A stretch of 64,000 nucleotides of DNA from Gammaproteobacteria bacterium (GCA_015661095.1 JACVQI010000001.1:1-64000); one strand, 5' to 3'. Positions 25,687 through 36,429 are shown, counted from the stretch's first letter. Program-made: numbers and translations. The notes: generated by a model from the sequence alone, not told the origin.

Positions 25687-28317
25687 TTACTCAATCACTC
25701 CGATCATTTTTTCATTATCCGTGATGATTCCATCAGGTAATATTCCGGCTGATTTCCATCCCTGGATGATGTTCCCATCATTGACGGTGTAGGCCATTAC
25801 CTTTATGCCATGCTCATGGGCGGTATGTATTAATTCACTGTTCACAACGGAATAGTGTGCATAAACCCAGTCAAGCTTCATTTGCGCTATAAATTCCAGG
25901 TCTTCCGGGGTAAGTTTTTTTGTATATTCCGTATCAAACCCCACCTGGCAATTACAACCATTCTTAATCGAACTCGCAAGATATTCATGAAAACTGTCAA
26001 CGATGAAACGCTGTTTGTCCGGCTGTGTGGAGAGTATGCGCACCACTTCCCGGCTCAGATAAGCTAAATGCTTGATGTGTTCCTGGGGCTTTATCTCAAT
26101 CAGCATGTTTATCTTGCCGGAGTATTTCTCCACTGCCTGTTCCAGGGTCAGTACGTCCGAATACGCGGGAATGGACCTTAATTCCTGCAGGGATAGATCG
26201 AGTATGAGTTTTTGTTCGCTACCGACGACGATAGTGGGATCATGCAGCAGAACCAGTTCGCCATCACTGGTAAGCTGCACATCAACTTCAACCCAATTGA
26301 ATGCCGAGGTCAAGATAGCGTCGAGTGCGGCAGCAGAGTTTTCCATGCCGGCTTCGCTCTCACCATTGATATTACCGCGGTGGGAGATAATGAGGGGTTG
26401 CGCCAACCCCTGGATACTCTTGAACTTCCTGTTATCAGACCGGATTGCGTAACGATTTTTTTGTAACAGGTAATAGTGCACGGGAAATATCGTATCCACG
26501 TAGGACTTCGCCTGCTCGTATAACGTTGCATTCCCGCTATCGGTCCGTATGGCCCGGTTATCGCGATTTGCCAGCCGGTATTGCTTGCGTAACCGATCAA
26601 ATACAACTTCCTTGTCATTAAACCACAAGTGCATGCGCTCCAGCGTATCACCACCGAATGCATACACCACCCGGTTCACGGGCCAAGACGCTTCCGGTTG
26701 CACCAGGCTGACACCCAGATTGCAACTGTGTGATTCCAGTCCCAGCAAATCCATAATAGTTGCCGGTATGTCGTGCGAGCCAGCCACGCGATCCGAATAC
26801 GATCGGTATTGTTTCAGTTCCTCGGCAGTCAAGCCCGCGATGATCAACGGCACATCAAACCGCATTTCATAATTTTCCGTGATATTCCCCTCATTCACTA
26901 TATGCGGCGCGTGATCGCCAGTGATCACCAGGATCGCATTGTCCCCATGCAACCGGTACCAGTCATAAAACTCCCCCAGCTGCTGATCAAGATACATATA
27001 CGATTCCACCAGATCATGCACCACACCTTCGTCATCCGGATAACGAAGCTGCCAATTGTTCGGCAGTGTATAAGGATCGTGTGTACTTAGTGTAAATAAC
27101 GTTGCCAGAAATTTTTCACCGGGCTGGTGTTTCTCCGTAAGCCAGTCTGCGAGCTTTTTAAACATAACACTGTCATCGTACCCCCAGCCATAAACAGGTA
27201 GATTACCAGCCGGATCGTATTCGACGATTTCCTTGAAGCCCATGTCATTCAAATAAATTCTTTGCCGTTCGAAAGAAAGATCGCCGCCATGAAAATAAAC
27301 CGTATCGTAACCCTGCCTGTTCAACTGTTCGGGAAAGCCGGTCAGGGTGATAGCAGGGTCATTCCATAAATAATTATTGAATGGATTTCCGGGCAGGCCG
27401 CTAAAAATAGCGGGAAGTGAAGTCACACTCTTTGTTCCCGGCGAGAAGAAATTCCGGAATTCAAGATTCTCGCCAGCTATCCTTTGCAGGTTGGGCATAA
27501 TACCATTACCGCGGTATTTCCCGTACATCTCCTCCCGACTGATTCCTTCCAGTATCAGCAAAATGACACTCCTGCCATTCCCTTGATTACCGATGGATGA
27601 GCGCACAGCACAAATCGGATAATCGGGGTTGAGTAATGGCTCGTTCGGTGATTTGCCCTGTAGTTGTCTGAATACTTTAAAATGATCCCCGGTCAGCTGG
27701 AACTCTTCCAGTTTATAAGATTCTTTCACGAAATGACTCTGCACCAGCCATAATAAAGGCTGCCGGCCGCTCCAGAAATAGTGCTCCGGCAACAATGATG
27801 GCATGCTCTGGATTAAAACGGACAATAGCAACAAACATACTGCCGTTAAGGAACCCCAGCCCGGGGAAATTCCGGTCCGGTGCATTCTCATCGACCTGAT
27901 GCCGTAATATAGAACCAGCATGACCAGAGTAAATTCGAAGACTACTCTATAAACAGGTATATTCGCGGCCAGGGAAGGCGACAAATGCCTGAGTTCAGAA
28001 AAGTAAAATAACAGGTCAGACGATGGCAACCTGCCAAAAACAGCCTCGTAATGAAAACTGGCGATCTCGATCAGCAGAATGGGGCCTATACAAAACAGGA
28101 AGAATATATTTGCGATTCCCTTTTTTCTGATTATAAAAAGAATGCCACCGAGTAATAATCCAAAGGCAAACTCAGTTATGCCGCCGATCAAAACTTTTAT
28201 CGGGTAATTTCCAGTTACAGTTTCCCAATGCTGCAGCAGAATAATAAAATGCCTGCTGCAGGTTAAACAGGCCGAGTATAAAACCGCGAATAGAATAATC
28301 GATCGATTCTGTTGCAT
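25687..28317 (-). CDS. Fusion of LtaS/EptA-type phosphoglycerol transferase and glycerophosphodiester phosphodiesterase
   Basis: Three parts are visible in 876 residues. Five membrane spans occupy 1-175. A sulfatase/alkaline-phosphatase-superfamily domain follows (about 245-560), with Glu257 in ILEGIS, nucleophile Thr295 in PGTKSVTSLP, His413 in THDPY, and Asp468-His469 in GDHAPH; these are the metal and nucleophile sites of LtaS, OpgB and EptA. The third part (about 640-876) is a GDPD barrel with His646-Arg647 in SHRG, Glu659-Asn660, Glu677/Asp679 in VEVDVQ and His692-Asp693. Both active sites look complete. The first domain should move phosphoglycerol (or phosphoethanolamine) from a phospholipid to a periplasmic acceptor. 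The second cleaves glycerophosphodiesters. It lies two bases after the GT2-GtrA gene. Confidence 0.88.
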   Translation of the reverse strand: MQQNRSIILFAVLYSACLTCSRHFIILLQHWETVTGNYPIKVLIGGITEFAFGLLLGGILFIIRKKGIANIFFLFCIGPILLIEIASFHYEAVFGRLPSSDLLFYFSELRHLSPSLAANIPVYRVVFEFTLVMLVLYYGIRSMRMHRTGISPGWGSLTAVCLLLLSVLIQSMPSLLPEHYFWSGRQPLLWLVQSHFVKESYKLEEFQLTGDHFKVFRQLQGKSPNEPLLNPDYPICAVRSSIGNQGNGRSVILLILEGISREEMYGKYRGNGIMPNLQRIAGENLEFRNFFSPGTKSVTSLPAIFSGLPGNPFNNYLWNDPAITLTGFPEQLNRQGYDTVYFHGGDLSFERQRIYLNDMGFKEIVEYDPAGNLPVYGWGYDDSVMFKKLADWLTEKHQPGEKFLATLFTLSTHDPYTLPNNWQLRYPDDEGVVHDLVESYMYLDQQLGEFYDWYRLHGDNAILVITGDHAPHIVNEGNITENYEMRFDVPLIIAGLTAEELKQYRSYSDRVAGSHDIPATIMDLLGLESHSCNLGVSLVQPEASWPVNRVVYAFGGDTLERMHLWFNDKEVVFDRLRKQYRLANRDNRAIRTDSGNATLYEQAKSYVDTIFPVHYYLLQKNRYAIRSDNRKFKSIQGLAQPLIISHRGNINGESEAGMENSAAALDAILTSAFNWVEVDVQLTSDGELVLLHDPTIVVGSEQKLILDLSLQELRSIPAYSDVLTLEQAVEKYSGKINMLIEIKPQEHIKHLAYLSREVVRILSTQPDKQRFIVDSFHEYLASSIKNGCNCQVGFDTEYTKKLTPEDLEFIAQMKLDWVYAHYSVVNSELIHTAHEHGIKVMAYTVNDGNIIQGWKSAGILPDGIITDNEKMIGVIE

Positions 28318-28319
28318 GT

Positions 28320-29420
28320 TCAGTTCTGACCTTTCCCGATTTCACGCCAGGTGAATATGGCGGTAACAGCATAATTCCATACCGCGCCCGCCATCGCCCC
28401 TAAAAAACCAGCCAGCCACCATGTAATATTCATTCCGAACAACCATCCTGCAAAAGCAATATTAATAAACGCTCCCAGTGAACAGGCAAGATAAAAACTC
28501 ACCAACCCGTAAACAAAACCCCAGCCGGTTAATTTCCTGTCGCCATAGGTGTAATAATTATTGAGCACATAATTACTGGTCATCGCTGTGATAGTCGCCA
28601 GTGCCTGTGCCGGGATAAAATTCGTAGCTCCCGTTCGATATAACAGCCACAATACAGACAAGTGCACCAGCACCCCGCTAAGTCCTATCACAGTGAACGA
28701 AATAAATCTGACCGGCAGGGTCCGACCAAATAATTTATCGGCAAATAATAAAAAAAATTCCCATATCACCTGCGTACCCAGTTTGCTCACGCCATGACTG
28801 CGTTGACGCATGGTATAAGGCAATTCCCTGTATTTCAGACCAGCCGGGGATGATACCAGCATGTCCAGCAGAATCTTGAATCCCTTTATGGATAAGTTTT
28901 CCAATATCTGTTCTAAATATGAGCGTTTAAACATGAAAAAGCCGCTCATGGGATCCTTAACAGGGTGCTTTAATAATAATCCGCTTATATAAGTTGCAAC
29001 TTTACTGATTCGGACACGCTGCGCGGATAATCCCCCTGTGCCCCCGGTATCGACATATCGGCTGCCTATCACAAGATCGAGACTCTCCTGTTTCAAGGCC
29101 TTGAGCATCTGTGGAACGATGGTTTCATCATGTTGCAGATCAGCATCCATAATGCAGACATATGGCGCGGCTGTGGCCAGTATTCCCTCAATGCAGGCGG
29201 AAGACAAACCCTTACGACCAACTCTCCGGATACACCTTACTGCGGGGTTTGATTGCGCAATATCCTGTATCAGCTCCCATGTTTTATCAGGAGAATCGTC
29301 ATCAACGAATATCACTTCCCAGTTCATACCAGTCAAGACTCTGGTCAATGACTGAAGTAAAGGCGCGATATTATCCTTTTCATTAAACGTTGGTATAACG
29401 ATAGTTAGTTCACAGACCAA
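28320..29420 (-). CDS. DPM1-like polyprenyl-phosphate glycosyltransferase fused to GtrA domain
   Basis: Residues 1-235 are a GT2 domain of dolichyl-phosphate mannose synthase type: VIPTFNEKDNI, VFVDDD-like FVDDDSPDKT, CIMDADLQHD as the metal site, GSRYVDTGG, and DPMSGFFMFKR. Residues 240-366 hold four membrane spans of a GtrA domain, thought to flip or position a polyprenyl-linked sugar. The product would be undecaprenyl-phosphate sugar presented at the periplasmic face, the donor GT-C and DUF2723 enzymes require. The start is TTG at 29420, supported by a strong GAGGTG six bases upstream. It lies 81 bp after pilR and may share its transcript. Confidence 0.87.
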   Translation of the reverse strand: MVCELTIVIPTFNEKDNIAPLLQSLTRVLTGMNWEVIFVDDDSPDKTWELIQDIAQSNPAVRCIRRVGRKGLSSACIEGILATAAPYVCIMDADLQHDETIVPQMLKALKQESLDLVIGSRYVDTGGTGGLSAQRVRISKVATYISGLLLKHPVKDPMSGFFMFKRSYLEQILENLSIKGFKILLDMLVSSPAGLKYRELPYTMRQRSHGVSKLGTQVIWEFFLLFADKLFGRTLPVRFISFTVIGLSGVLVHLSVLWLLYRTGATNFIPAQALATITAMTSNYVLNNYYTYGDRKLTGWGFVYGLVSFYLACSLGAFINIAFAGWLFGMNITWWLAGFLGAMAGAVWNYAVTAIFTWREIGKGQN

Positions 29421-29501
29421 AGGTACACCTCTTCAAATAAACATTTCCATGGATTTATATCCTGAATGACTGAAACATGGGTACTGCAAAGAGGAGGTTA
29501 T

Positions 29502-30827
29502 TCAGTTCAAACCCAGTTTTTCGAGCCGATAGCGCAATGCCCGGAAACTGATCCCCAGCAACCTGGCCGCCGCTGTTTTATTCCATCTGCATTTTTCCAG
29601 CGCTTCAAGGATAACCTTCCTTTCAATATCAACGAGGTAATCTTCCAGTTTCACACCTGATTCCTTTGGCGCCTCACCGGTATCATTAATATCCGTTTCT
29701 GGCATATTTAAATCCTTGATGGTTATTTCTCCTGCCTCGCATAATGCCATGGCCCGTTCCAGAATATTCTCCAATTCCCTCACATTGCCGGGATAGGTGT
29801 AGGACTTAAGTTTATCCAGAACACTTTCGGTGATTTTTGGAGCCGGTATACTGCTTTCTCGTGCGATACGCTGAGTGATACTTTCTACCAATAACGGGAT
29901 ATCTTCCATGCGTTCCCGGAGAGGAGGAACTCTTAATTCAATAACATTAATTCTGTAAAAGAGATCCTGTCTAAACTGGTCTTTTTTCACCAATTCAGAC
30001 AGATCCTTATGTGTCGCACTAAGTATTCTGACATTGACCGGGAATTCATCCTGCGCGCCGATCGGACGTACCTTCTTTTCCTGTATTGCCCGTAATAATT
30101 TTACCTGCATGTTATTAGGTAATTCCGCGATTTCATCCAGAAACAGCGTACCGCCATCCGCAGCATGAAATAATCCCTTCTTATCCGCATCCGCACCGGT
30201 AAAGGTTCCCTTTTTATGACCGAACAATTCACTCTCGAGCAAATCATGGGGAATGGCTCCGCAGTTAACGGGTATGAACGGATGCGAGGATCTGGGCCCC
30301 TGCTCATGTATCATTCTGGCAACCATTTCCTTGCCAACACCGGATTCCCCGCTTATATAAACGGGGGCCTGATTTCTGGCGAGCTTGACGATAGTCTCGC
30401 GTAAATTTGCGATGATCCCGCTGCGGCCGATCAGTTTCCTGTTGGATGTATTTTTCGTGTCGGTAAGTTTTAGCGCATCCTGCACCAATACACGTAATGA
30501 CGCCAGGTCCACCGGTTTGGTTACGAAATCAAACGCCCCGGATTTGAGCGCCTGTATCGCGGTTTCAATATTACCGTGAGCGGTTATGACAGCAACCGGT
30601 AACTCGGGATATTTGGATTGAATATACGAAACGAATTCGAGACCATCTCCATCGGGAAGACGCATGTCCGTCAGACACAGATTGAACTTTCCATTTTTCA
30701 GAAAATTTTTTGCCGTTCTCAGATCCGGTGCACTGTAACATTCAATGCCCATCCGCTGCAGGGTGATTTCCAGCAACTCACGAATATCCGGTTCGTCGTC
30801 TACAATTAAAGCATTATTGCGGGGCAT
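29502..30827 (-). CDS. pilR: Type IV pilus sigma-54-dependent response regulator
   Basis: The 441-residue protein has an N-terminal receiver with phospho-acceptor Asp54 (LTDMRLPDGDG) and Lys104. A sigma-54 interaction AAA+ domain follows, with Walker A GESGVGKE (160-167), Walker B GGTLFLDEI and the sigma-54 loop GTFTGA (207-212). A Fis-type helix-turn-helix lies at the end (WNKTAAARLLGISFRALRYR). The sequence follows PilR of Pseudomonas over its full length, including the EKLGLN-like terminus. The second loop residue is Thr where Ala or Ser is usual. The ATG directly abuts the pilS stop codon. Its target in the window is the sigma-54 promoter of pilA. Confidence 0.93.
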   Translation of the reverse strand: MPRNNALIVDDEPDIRELLEITLQRMGIECYSAPDLRTAKNFLKNGKFNLCLTDMRLPDGDGLEFVSYIQSKYPELPVAVITAHGNIETAIQALKSGAFDFVTKPVDLASLRVLVQDALKLTDTKNTSNRKLIGRSGIIANLRETIVKLARNQAPVYISGESGVGKEMVARMIHEQGPRSSHPFIPVNCGAIPHDLLESELFGHKKGTFTGADADKKGLFHAADGGTLFLDEIAELPNNMQVKLLRAIQEKKVRPIGAQDEFPVNVRILSATHKDLSELVKKDQFRQDLFYRINVIELRVPPLRERMEDIPLLVESITQRIARESSIPAPKITESVLDKLKSYTYPGNVRELENILERAMALCEAGEITIKDLNMPETDINDTGEAPKESGVKLEDYLVDIERKVILEALEKCRWNKTAAARLLGISFRALRYRLEKLGLN

Positions 30828-32438
30828 TTATTTAATAAGATGCTGTTTATCCGGATGTGAAAAAATAATTCTGAAGCAACACCCATTGACACTGTTCCGG
30901 TGCAGATTCAAGGTAGCCTGGTTGGTTTCACATAATTCCCGCGCAATATATAAACCCAGTCCCGATCCTTTCGTTTCTGTCGTAAAAAATGGTTCAAATA
31001 ACTGGGTTTCATGACCTTCTTTTATGCCAGGGCCCTGATCGATGACATCAATATATGGTCTCTCGGTGTCCTGATGAACAGTATATTTAATTTCTATCAA
31101 AGGCTTTCGTTTGCTATACCTTAAACCGTTCTCGACCAGGTTCCATAACACCTGATGCAGTTGCAGTGAATCTATTTTGACATATATTTTCGCTGATATT
31201 TCGTTTAATTTAATCAAATCATCACTCAAGCTGTGATGCACTTCGTATTCACGTTTGAATTCCTTCAACCAGGGTCCCAGTTCCAGCGTTACCGGTTCAG
31301 CTTGTTTACGTTTGCTGAGGTTCAGGATATTTTCAATGATCTGGTTCACTCGTTGCGAATGCTGCTCGATAATAGTGGTTAATCGCTTATCTTCCTGCGC
31401 CAATGAGATAGATTCCGAGAGCAGTTGCCCCGCATGACTGATTGCTCCCAGCGGGTTACGTATTTCATGGGCGATACTGGCGGTCAGCCTCCCTAAAGAC
31501 GCCAGCTTCAACTGCTGCGCCCGCTGCCGAAACACCGTTAAATCATCAATAAACACCAGTATCTCGAATTCTCTCTCTATCTTTAATGTTACGATTGAAG
31601 CCTGTATATCAATGCCGGTCTTTTTTGATTTAAAGATTAGTGAACGATCGCCCTCACCTGTCTGCCAATGCCGTATGATTTCCACAAGTTCCCCGGGCAG
31701 GTCCTCGGTAAGACTCAAATGATTGATATTTTTGTCGATACCCAGCAGTCTTTTCGCCGCTTCATTACACAAACTGACATTTATCCCGGCATCCAGCACG
31801 ATGACACCGGCCTGTAATCTTTGCACGATGTGTTCATTAAGTTTCGCCAGCTTCTCCAGGTCCGCGCCTCGTTGCTGCGCCAGGGCCTCCGACTCCTTCA
31901 CCCTGCCGGCCAGAATTTGACTGATGATGGCAGTCACAAAAAAGGTCGTGCCGAGAAATGCGGCATGGGTATAGTTTGGCGGTGGAAAATCGCGGACTAA
32001 TTGCACATAGATCTCGTGACTTAATATCGCCAGGGTTGCGATAGATGCATATAAGATCCCTGTTTTACCCGGGCTCAGCAGACCACCACCGGCCACGGTG
32101 ATTACCAGCAAAATACCGAAACCACTGTTCAAACCGGCACTGGCATAGATCAGTAAAGTTATACATATGGTATCTATCAGTACCTGAGCAAAAACCTGAT
32201 AGGTATGTGGTGGTCTCTGGATATGAATAAACAAGTGCTCGATGATAATTACTACCAGGTAGATGTGCGAACTGATGGCAAATAATGACTTGTCATATTT
32301 GCCAAGGGGATCCGGTAATTGCCCTATCCAGTAAAGTGAAACAAATAAAAAAGCAATTAAAAAGCGGTACAGATTAAAATAAGCCAATGCCCGCCATGCG
32401 GTTCTGCTTGGTTTGTTGATGGAAATCAGCTTATTCAT
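30828..32438 (-). CDS. pilS: Type IV pilus sensor histidine kinase
   Basis: The 536-residue protein begins with six membrane spans (about 20-180) like Pseudomonas PilS, which senses pilin in the inner membrane. A cytoplasmic PAS domain follows (QRLQAGVIVLDAG). The HisKA domain has phospho-accepting His324 in ASIAHEIRNPLGAIS. The HATPase domain has an N box (LVENGLRYS), G1 DQGPGI and G2 GSGLGLYIAREL. It should phosphorylate PilR, and its stop codon touches the pilR ATG. Two tandem 11-bp repeats immediately precede its ATG. Confidence 0.93.
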   Translation of the reverse strand: MNKLISINKPSRTAWRALAYFNLYRFLIAFLFVSLYWIGQLPDPLGKYDKSLFAISSHIYLVVIIIEHLFIHIQRPPHTYQVFAQVLIDTICITLLIYASAGLNSGFGILLVITVAGGGLLSPGKTGILYASIATLAILSHEIYVQLVRDFPPPNYTHAAFLGTTFFVTAIISQILAGRVKESEALAQQRGADLEKLAKLNEHIVQRLQAGVIVLDAGINVSLCNEAAKRLLGIDKNINHLSLTEDLPGELVEIIRHWQTGEGDRSLIFKSKKTGIDIQASIVTLKIEREFEILVFIDDLTVFRQRAQQLKLASLGRLTASIAHEIRNPLGAISHAGQLLSESISLAQEDKRLTTIIEQHSQRVNQIIENILNLSKRKQAEPVTLELGPWLKEFKREYEVHHSLSDDLIKLNEISAKIYVKIDSLQLHQVLWNLVENGLRYSKRKPLIEIKYTVHQDTERPYIDVIDQGPGIKEGHETQLFEPFFTTETKGSGLGLYIARELCETNQATLNLHRNSVNGCCFRIIFSHPDKQHLIK

Positions 32439-32460
32439 TTATCATTAGTTTATCATTAGT
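32439..32460. repeat. Two tandem copies of TTATCATTAGT before pilS
   Basis: Two perfect, adjoining 11-bp copies lie directly upstream of the pilS start codon (as ACTAATGATAA on the coding strand). Each copy contains an out-of-frame ATG followed at once by a stop, so they could affect translation initiation. They may equally be a simple duplication. Confidence 0.7.
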
Positions 32461-32584
32461 GCATAATCCGTAGCGTAAAAACCAGGCTACTGCTACAAAT
32501 TTCAATTAGAATTTGCATGCAATTTGTTTGATTAGATCACCATCTTCCAGAATAAGTTGAGCAGAATAAAGTAAGGGAAAGATA

Positions 32585-33751
32585 ATGAATATACATGAAT
32601 ATCAGGCAAAACTACTGTTTACCGAATATGGCATTCCCGTACCACCCGGGAAGCCCGCGCATTCGGTAAAGGAGGCATCCCGTCACGCCGCAGATTTAGG
32701 CGGCGAAGGCTGGGTCGTCAAGGCCCAGGTCCACGCCGGCGGCCGTGGCAAGGCGGGCGGAGTCAAACTGGCAAAAACCAGGGCGGAACTGGATGAGGCG
32801 GTTAAAAATATGCTGGGTTCCGTACTCGTCACCAAACAATCCGGGCCGGCTGGCAATCCCGTCAATTGCGTACTGATCCAGGGTATTTCCAAAATAGCGT
32901 CCGAATTGTATCTCGGTATGCTGGTCGACCGTGGTAGCAGGCGGGTAACGGTCATGGCTTCCCGGGCCGGTGGTATGGACATCGAAGAAGTTGCCGCGAC
33001 TGAACCGGAAAAAATATTCACCTTCGCCATCGATCCGATTTTGGGACTGCAGGCGTATCAGTGCCGAGAGCTAGGTTTCTCGCTGGCCATGGATGAAAAA
33101 CAGCGCAAGCAACTGACCCATATCCTGAGCCGGCTGTACCGTTTATTCACCGAAAAAGATCTGAGCCTGATCGAGATTAATCCGTTGATAATCACCACTG
33201 ACGGTGATCTGGAGGCACTCGATGCCAAGGTCACGGTTGATGACAACGCGTTATTCAGACAAAACGCACTGGCGGAATGGCGGGATCCCACCCAGGTCGA
33301 TGAAAAAGAGAACTTCGCCAAGCTGCATGATTTCAGTTATGTGGCGCTGGATGGCAATATCGCCTGTATGGTCAATGGCGCGGGACTGGCCATGGCGACC
33401 ATGGACATTATTAAATTGCATGGCGGCAGCCCGGCTAACTTCCTGGATGTTGGCGGCGGCGCCACCAAGGAAAGAGTGGCGGAAGCCTTTAAACTGATCG
33501 TCTCCGATAAAAAGGTTAAAGCCATCCTGGTCAATATCTTTGGCGGCATCGTCCGTTGTGACTTGATCGCCGAAGGAATTATCGCCGCTGTCAAGGAGGT
33601 TGGCGTGAATGTTCCGGTGGTCGTCCGTCTGGAAGGGACGAAAGTGGCGGAAGGAAAGCAAATCCTGAACAACAGCGATTTACAAATCATCTCGGCAGAC
33701 GATTTTACTGATGCGGCCAGAAAGGCTGTCGCGGCCGCAACGGGGGCATAA
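32585..33751 (+). CDS. sucC: Succinyl-CoA synthetase subunit beta
   Basis: The 388-residue cytoplasmic enzyme subunit catalyses, with SucD, the reversible conversion of succinyl-CoA to succinate with formation of ATP or GTP in the TCA cycle. An ATP-grasp domain opens the protein ([26 protein letters not shown]), followed by EINPLI, and a CoA-ligase domain with DVGGGA and [10 protein letters not shown]. Length is standard. The ATG is preceded by AAGGGAAAG. It lies 5 bp before sucD. It is divergent from pilS, and the 146 bp between them must hold both promoters. Confidence 0.97.
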   Translation: MNIHEYQAKLLFTEYGIPVPPGKPAHSVKEASRHAADLGGEGWVVKAQVHAGGRGKAGGVKLAKTRAELDEAVKNMLGSVLVTKQSGPAGNPVNCVLIQGISKIASELYLGMLVDRGSRRVTVMASRAGGMDIEEVAATEPEKIFTFAIDPILGLQAYQCRELGFSLAMDEKQRKQLTHILSRLYRLFTEKDLSLIEINPLIITTDGDLEALDAKVTVDDNALFRQNALAEWRDPTQVDEKENFAKLHDFSYVALDGNIACMVNGAGLAMATMDIIKLHGGSPANFLDVGGGATKERVAEAFKLIVSDKKVKAILVNIFGGIVRCDLIAEGIIAAVKEVGVNVPVVVRLEGTKVAEGKQILNNSDLQIISADDFTDAARKAVAAATGA

Positions 33752-33756
33752 CTCTT

Positions 33757-34638
<882 letters not shown>

Positions 34639-34748
34639 ATTCAAGTCCGCCGGTTTTGGATCACACCATTACGGCTGATTGGGAGTAGACAGGTTGGTTA
34701 TTACAGAGACTTACCGGTCAGTTCGAATAACTTTTCTGACAGCCTGAT

Positions 34749-36368
34749 ATGCGGATAGCGCTAGCCCAGCTGAATTTAATCATCGGCGATATCGCGGGTA
34801 ACAAGCATAAGATTATCGCTAATACCAGGGCGGCACGTGATGAGCATCAGGCTGACCTCATTATATTTCCCGAATTAGCTATTACCAGTTATCCGCCTGA
34901 GGACCTGCTGTTAAGACCCAAGTTTCTCCGCCTGGCCAATGAGGCGCTAACCGAGATTATCCAGCAGTCGACCGGTATCAGCCTTATCGTCGGTCATCCG
35001 GAACTGGCCAATGGAAAAATTTTTAACAGTCTGAGTTATATCCGCAACTGCAAGATCCACAGCGTCTATCATAAAAAGGATTTGCCTAATTACGGCGTCT
35101 TCGATGATAAACGCTATTTTACCGCCGGTGATGCAATAACCATCATTGATCTCGATGGCGTTCCGACCGCCCCCAGCATCTGCGAGGACCTGTGGTCTGA
35201 GGAACATTCCCGGTCCGCCGCTGATGCTGGCGCCAGGTTACTCATTAATATCAATGCCTCGCCGTTTCATTCTGAAATCATCGAACAAAGACAGGCGCTG
35301 CTCCGCAGGCGGATCAAAGATACCGGATTGAGTATTATTTATGTGAATCTCGTCGGGGGGCAGGATGAGGTTGTCTTTGACGGTGGTTCAATGGTTATGA
35401 ACAGCTCGGGAGAGCTGGTGTTGCAGGCCCCGCAATTTGAAGAAGGATTATTCATTATTGAAATGGAAAAGAATGCTAACACCATCAGTTTCAAACATAT
35501 TCACCCACCACTTGCATCGGAGATAAAGGAAGAGAGTATCTATAAGGCATTGGTACTGGGAGTCAGGGATTATGTCAGAAAGAATGGCTTTAAGGGTGCG
35601 GTCATCGGACTTTCTGGCGGCATTGATTCGGCCCTGACCATGGCGATCGCGGCAGATGCGCTCGGCCCGGACAATATTGAAGTACTACTGATGCCGTCGC
35701 GCTTTACGGCGGTTATGAGTATCGATGATTCCATCGTTATGGCTGAAACACTGGGAGTGGCATATCACATAGTCTCTATTGAAAAACCCTTTCAGTCCTT
35801 TACGGAAATTCTCACCCCGCTGTTTGCCGGACTGCCGGCGGATGCGACGGAAGAAAATATCCAGGCCAGATGTCGCGGTGTTCTGTTGATGGCCATATCG
35901 AACAAAACCGGCAAACTGGTATTGACGACCGGCAACAAAAGCGAAATGGCGGTCGGTTACGCCACGCTGTATGGCGACATGGCTGGTGGATTTGCGCCCT
36001 TGAAAGACGTGTCGAAAACACTGGTCTATCGATTGGCGCACTGGCGTAACAGGCAAAGCCCGGTTATACCGGAACGTATCATCACCCGAGCGCCATCAGC
36101 CGAGTTGCGGCCGGATCAGAAAGATGAGGATTCCCTGCCGCCCTATCACATCCTGGATGCGATCCTGGAAAAATATATTGAAATGAATCAAAGCCCGGAG
36201 GAAATCATCGCGGCAGGTTATACCGCGCAGACGGTTTATGATGTCGCCAGGATGGTTGATCGGAATGAATACAAAAGACGCCAGGCCGCACCCGGTGTAA
36301 AAATCTCCAGACGGGCATTTGGGCGCGACCGGCGTTACCCAATCACTTCCGCCTATAAGGAGATCTAG
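34749..36368 (+). CDS. nadE: Glutamine-dependent NAD+ synthetase
   Basis: The 539-residue enzyme makes NAD+ from deamido-NAD+, ATP and glutamine. The N-terminal nitrilase-type amidase supplies ammonia, with Glu in IFPELAITSYPPED, Lys in YHKKDLPNYGVFD and the nucleophile Cys in SICEDLWS. The C-terminal synthetase has the PP-loop GLSGGIDSALT and TGNKSEMAVGYATLYGDM. This is the bidomain form of about 540 residues found in many proteobacteria. It starts with ATG, 110 bp after sucD, and converges with bamD. Confidence 0.96.
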   Translation: MRIALAQLNLIIGDIAGNKHKIIANTRAARDEHQADLIIFPELAITSYPPEDLLLRPKFLRLANEALTEIIQQSTGISLIVGHPELANGKIFNSLSYIRNCKIHSVYHKKDLPNYGVFDDKRYFTAGDAITIIDLDGVPTAPSICEDLWSEEHSRSAADAGARLLININASPFHSEIIEQRQALLRRRIKDTGLSIIYVNLVGGQDEVVFDGGSMVMNSSGELVLQAPQFEEGLFIIEMEKNANTISFKHIHPPLASEIKEESIYKALVLGVRDYVRKNGFKGAVIGLSGGIDSALTMAIAADALGPDNIEVLLMPSRFTAVMSIDDSIVMAETLGVAYHIVSIEKPFQSFTEILTPLFAGLPADATEENIQARCRGVLLMAISNKTGKLVLTTGNKSEMAVGYATLYGDMAGGFAPLKDVSKTLVYRLAHWRNRQSPVIPERIITRAPSAELRPDQKDEDSLPPYHILDAILEKYIEMNQSPEEIIAAGYTAQTVYDVARMVDRNEYKRRQAAPGVKISRRAFGRDRRYPITSAYKEI

Positions 36369-36396
36369 TTCTGCAGGCCAGATATTACCAGACGCC

Positions 36397-36429
36397 CTGA
36401 GTTTAACCGTATGACACTCAGTCTTATTT
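36397..36429 (+). terminator. Weak hairpin with T-rich tail after nadE
   Basis: A 6-bp stem CTGAGT/ACTCAG with a long 13-base loop is followed by TCTTATTTT. The T-rich tail overlaps the end of bamD on the other strand. The loop is long and the stem short, so termination here is only a possibility. Confidence 0.3.
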
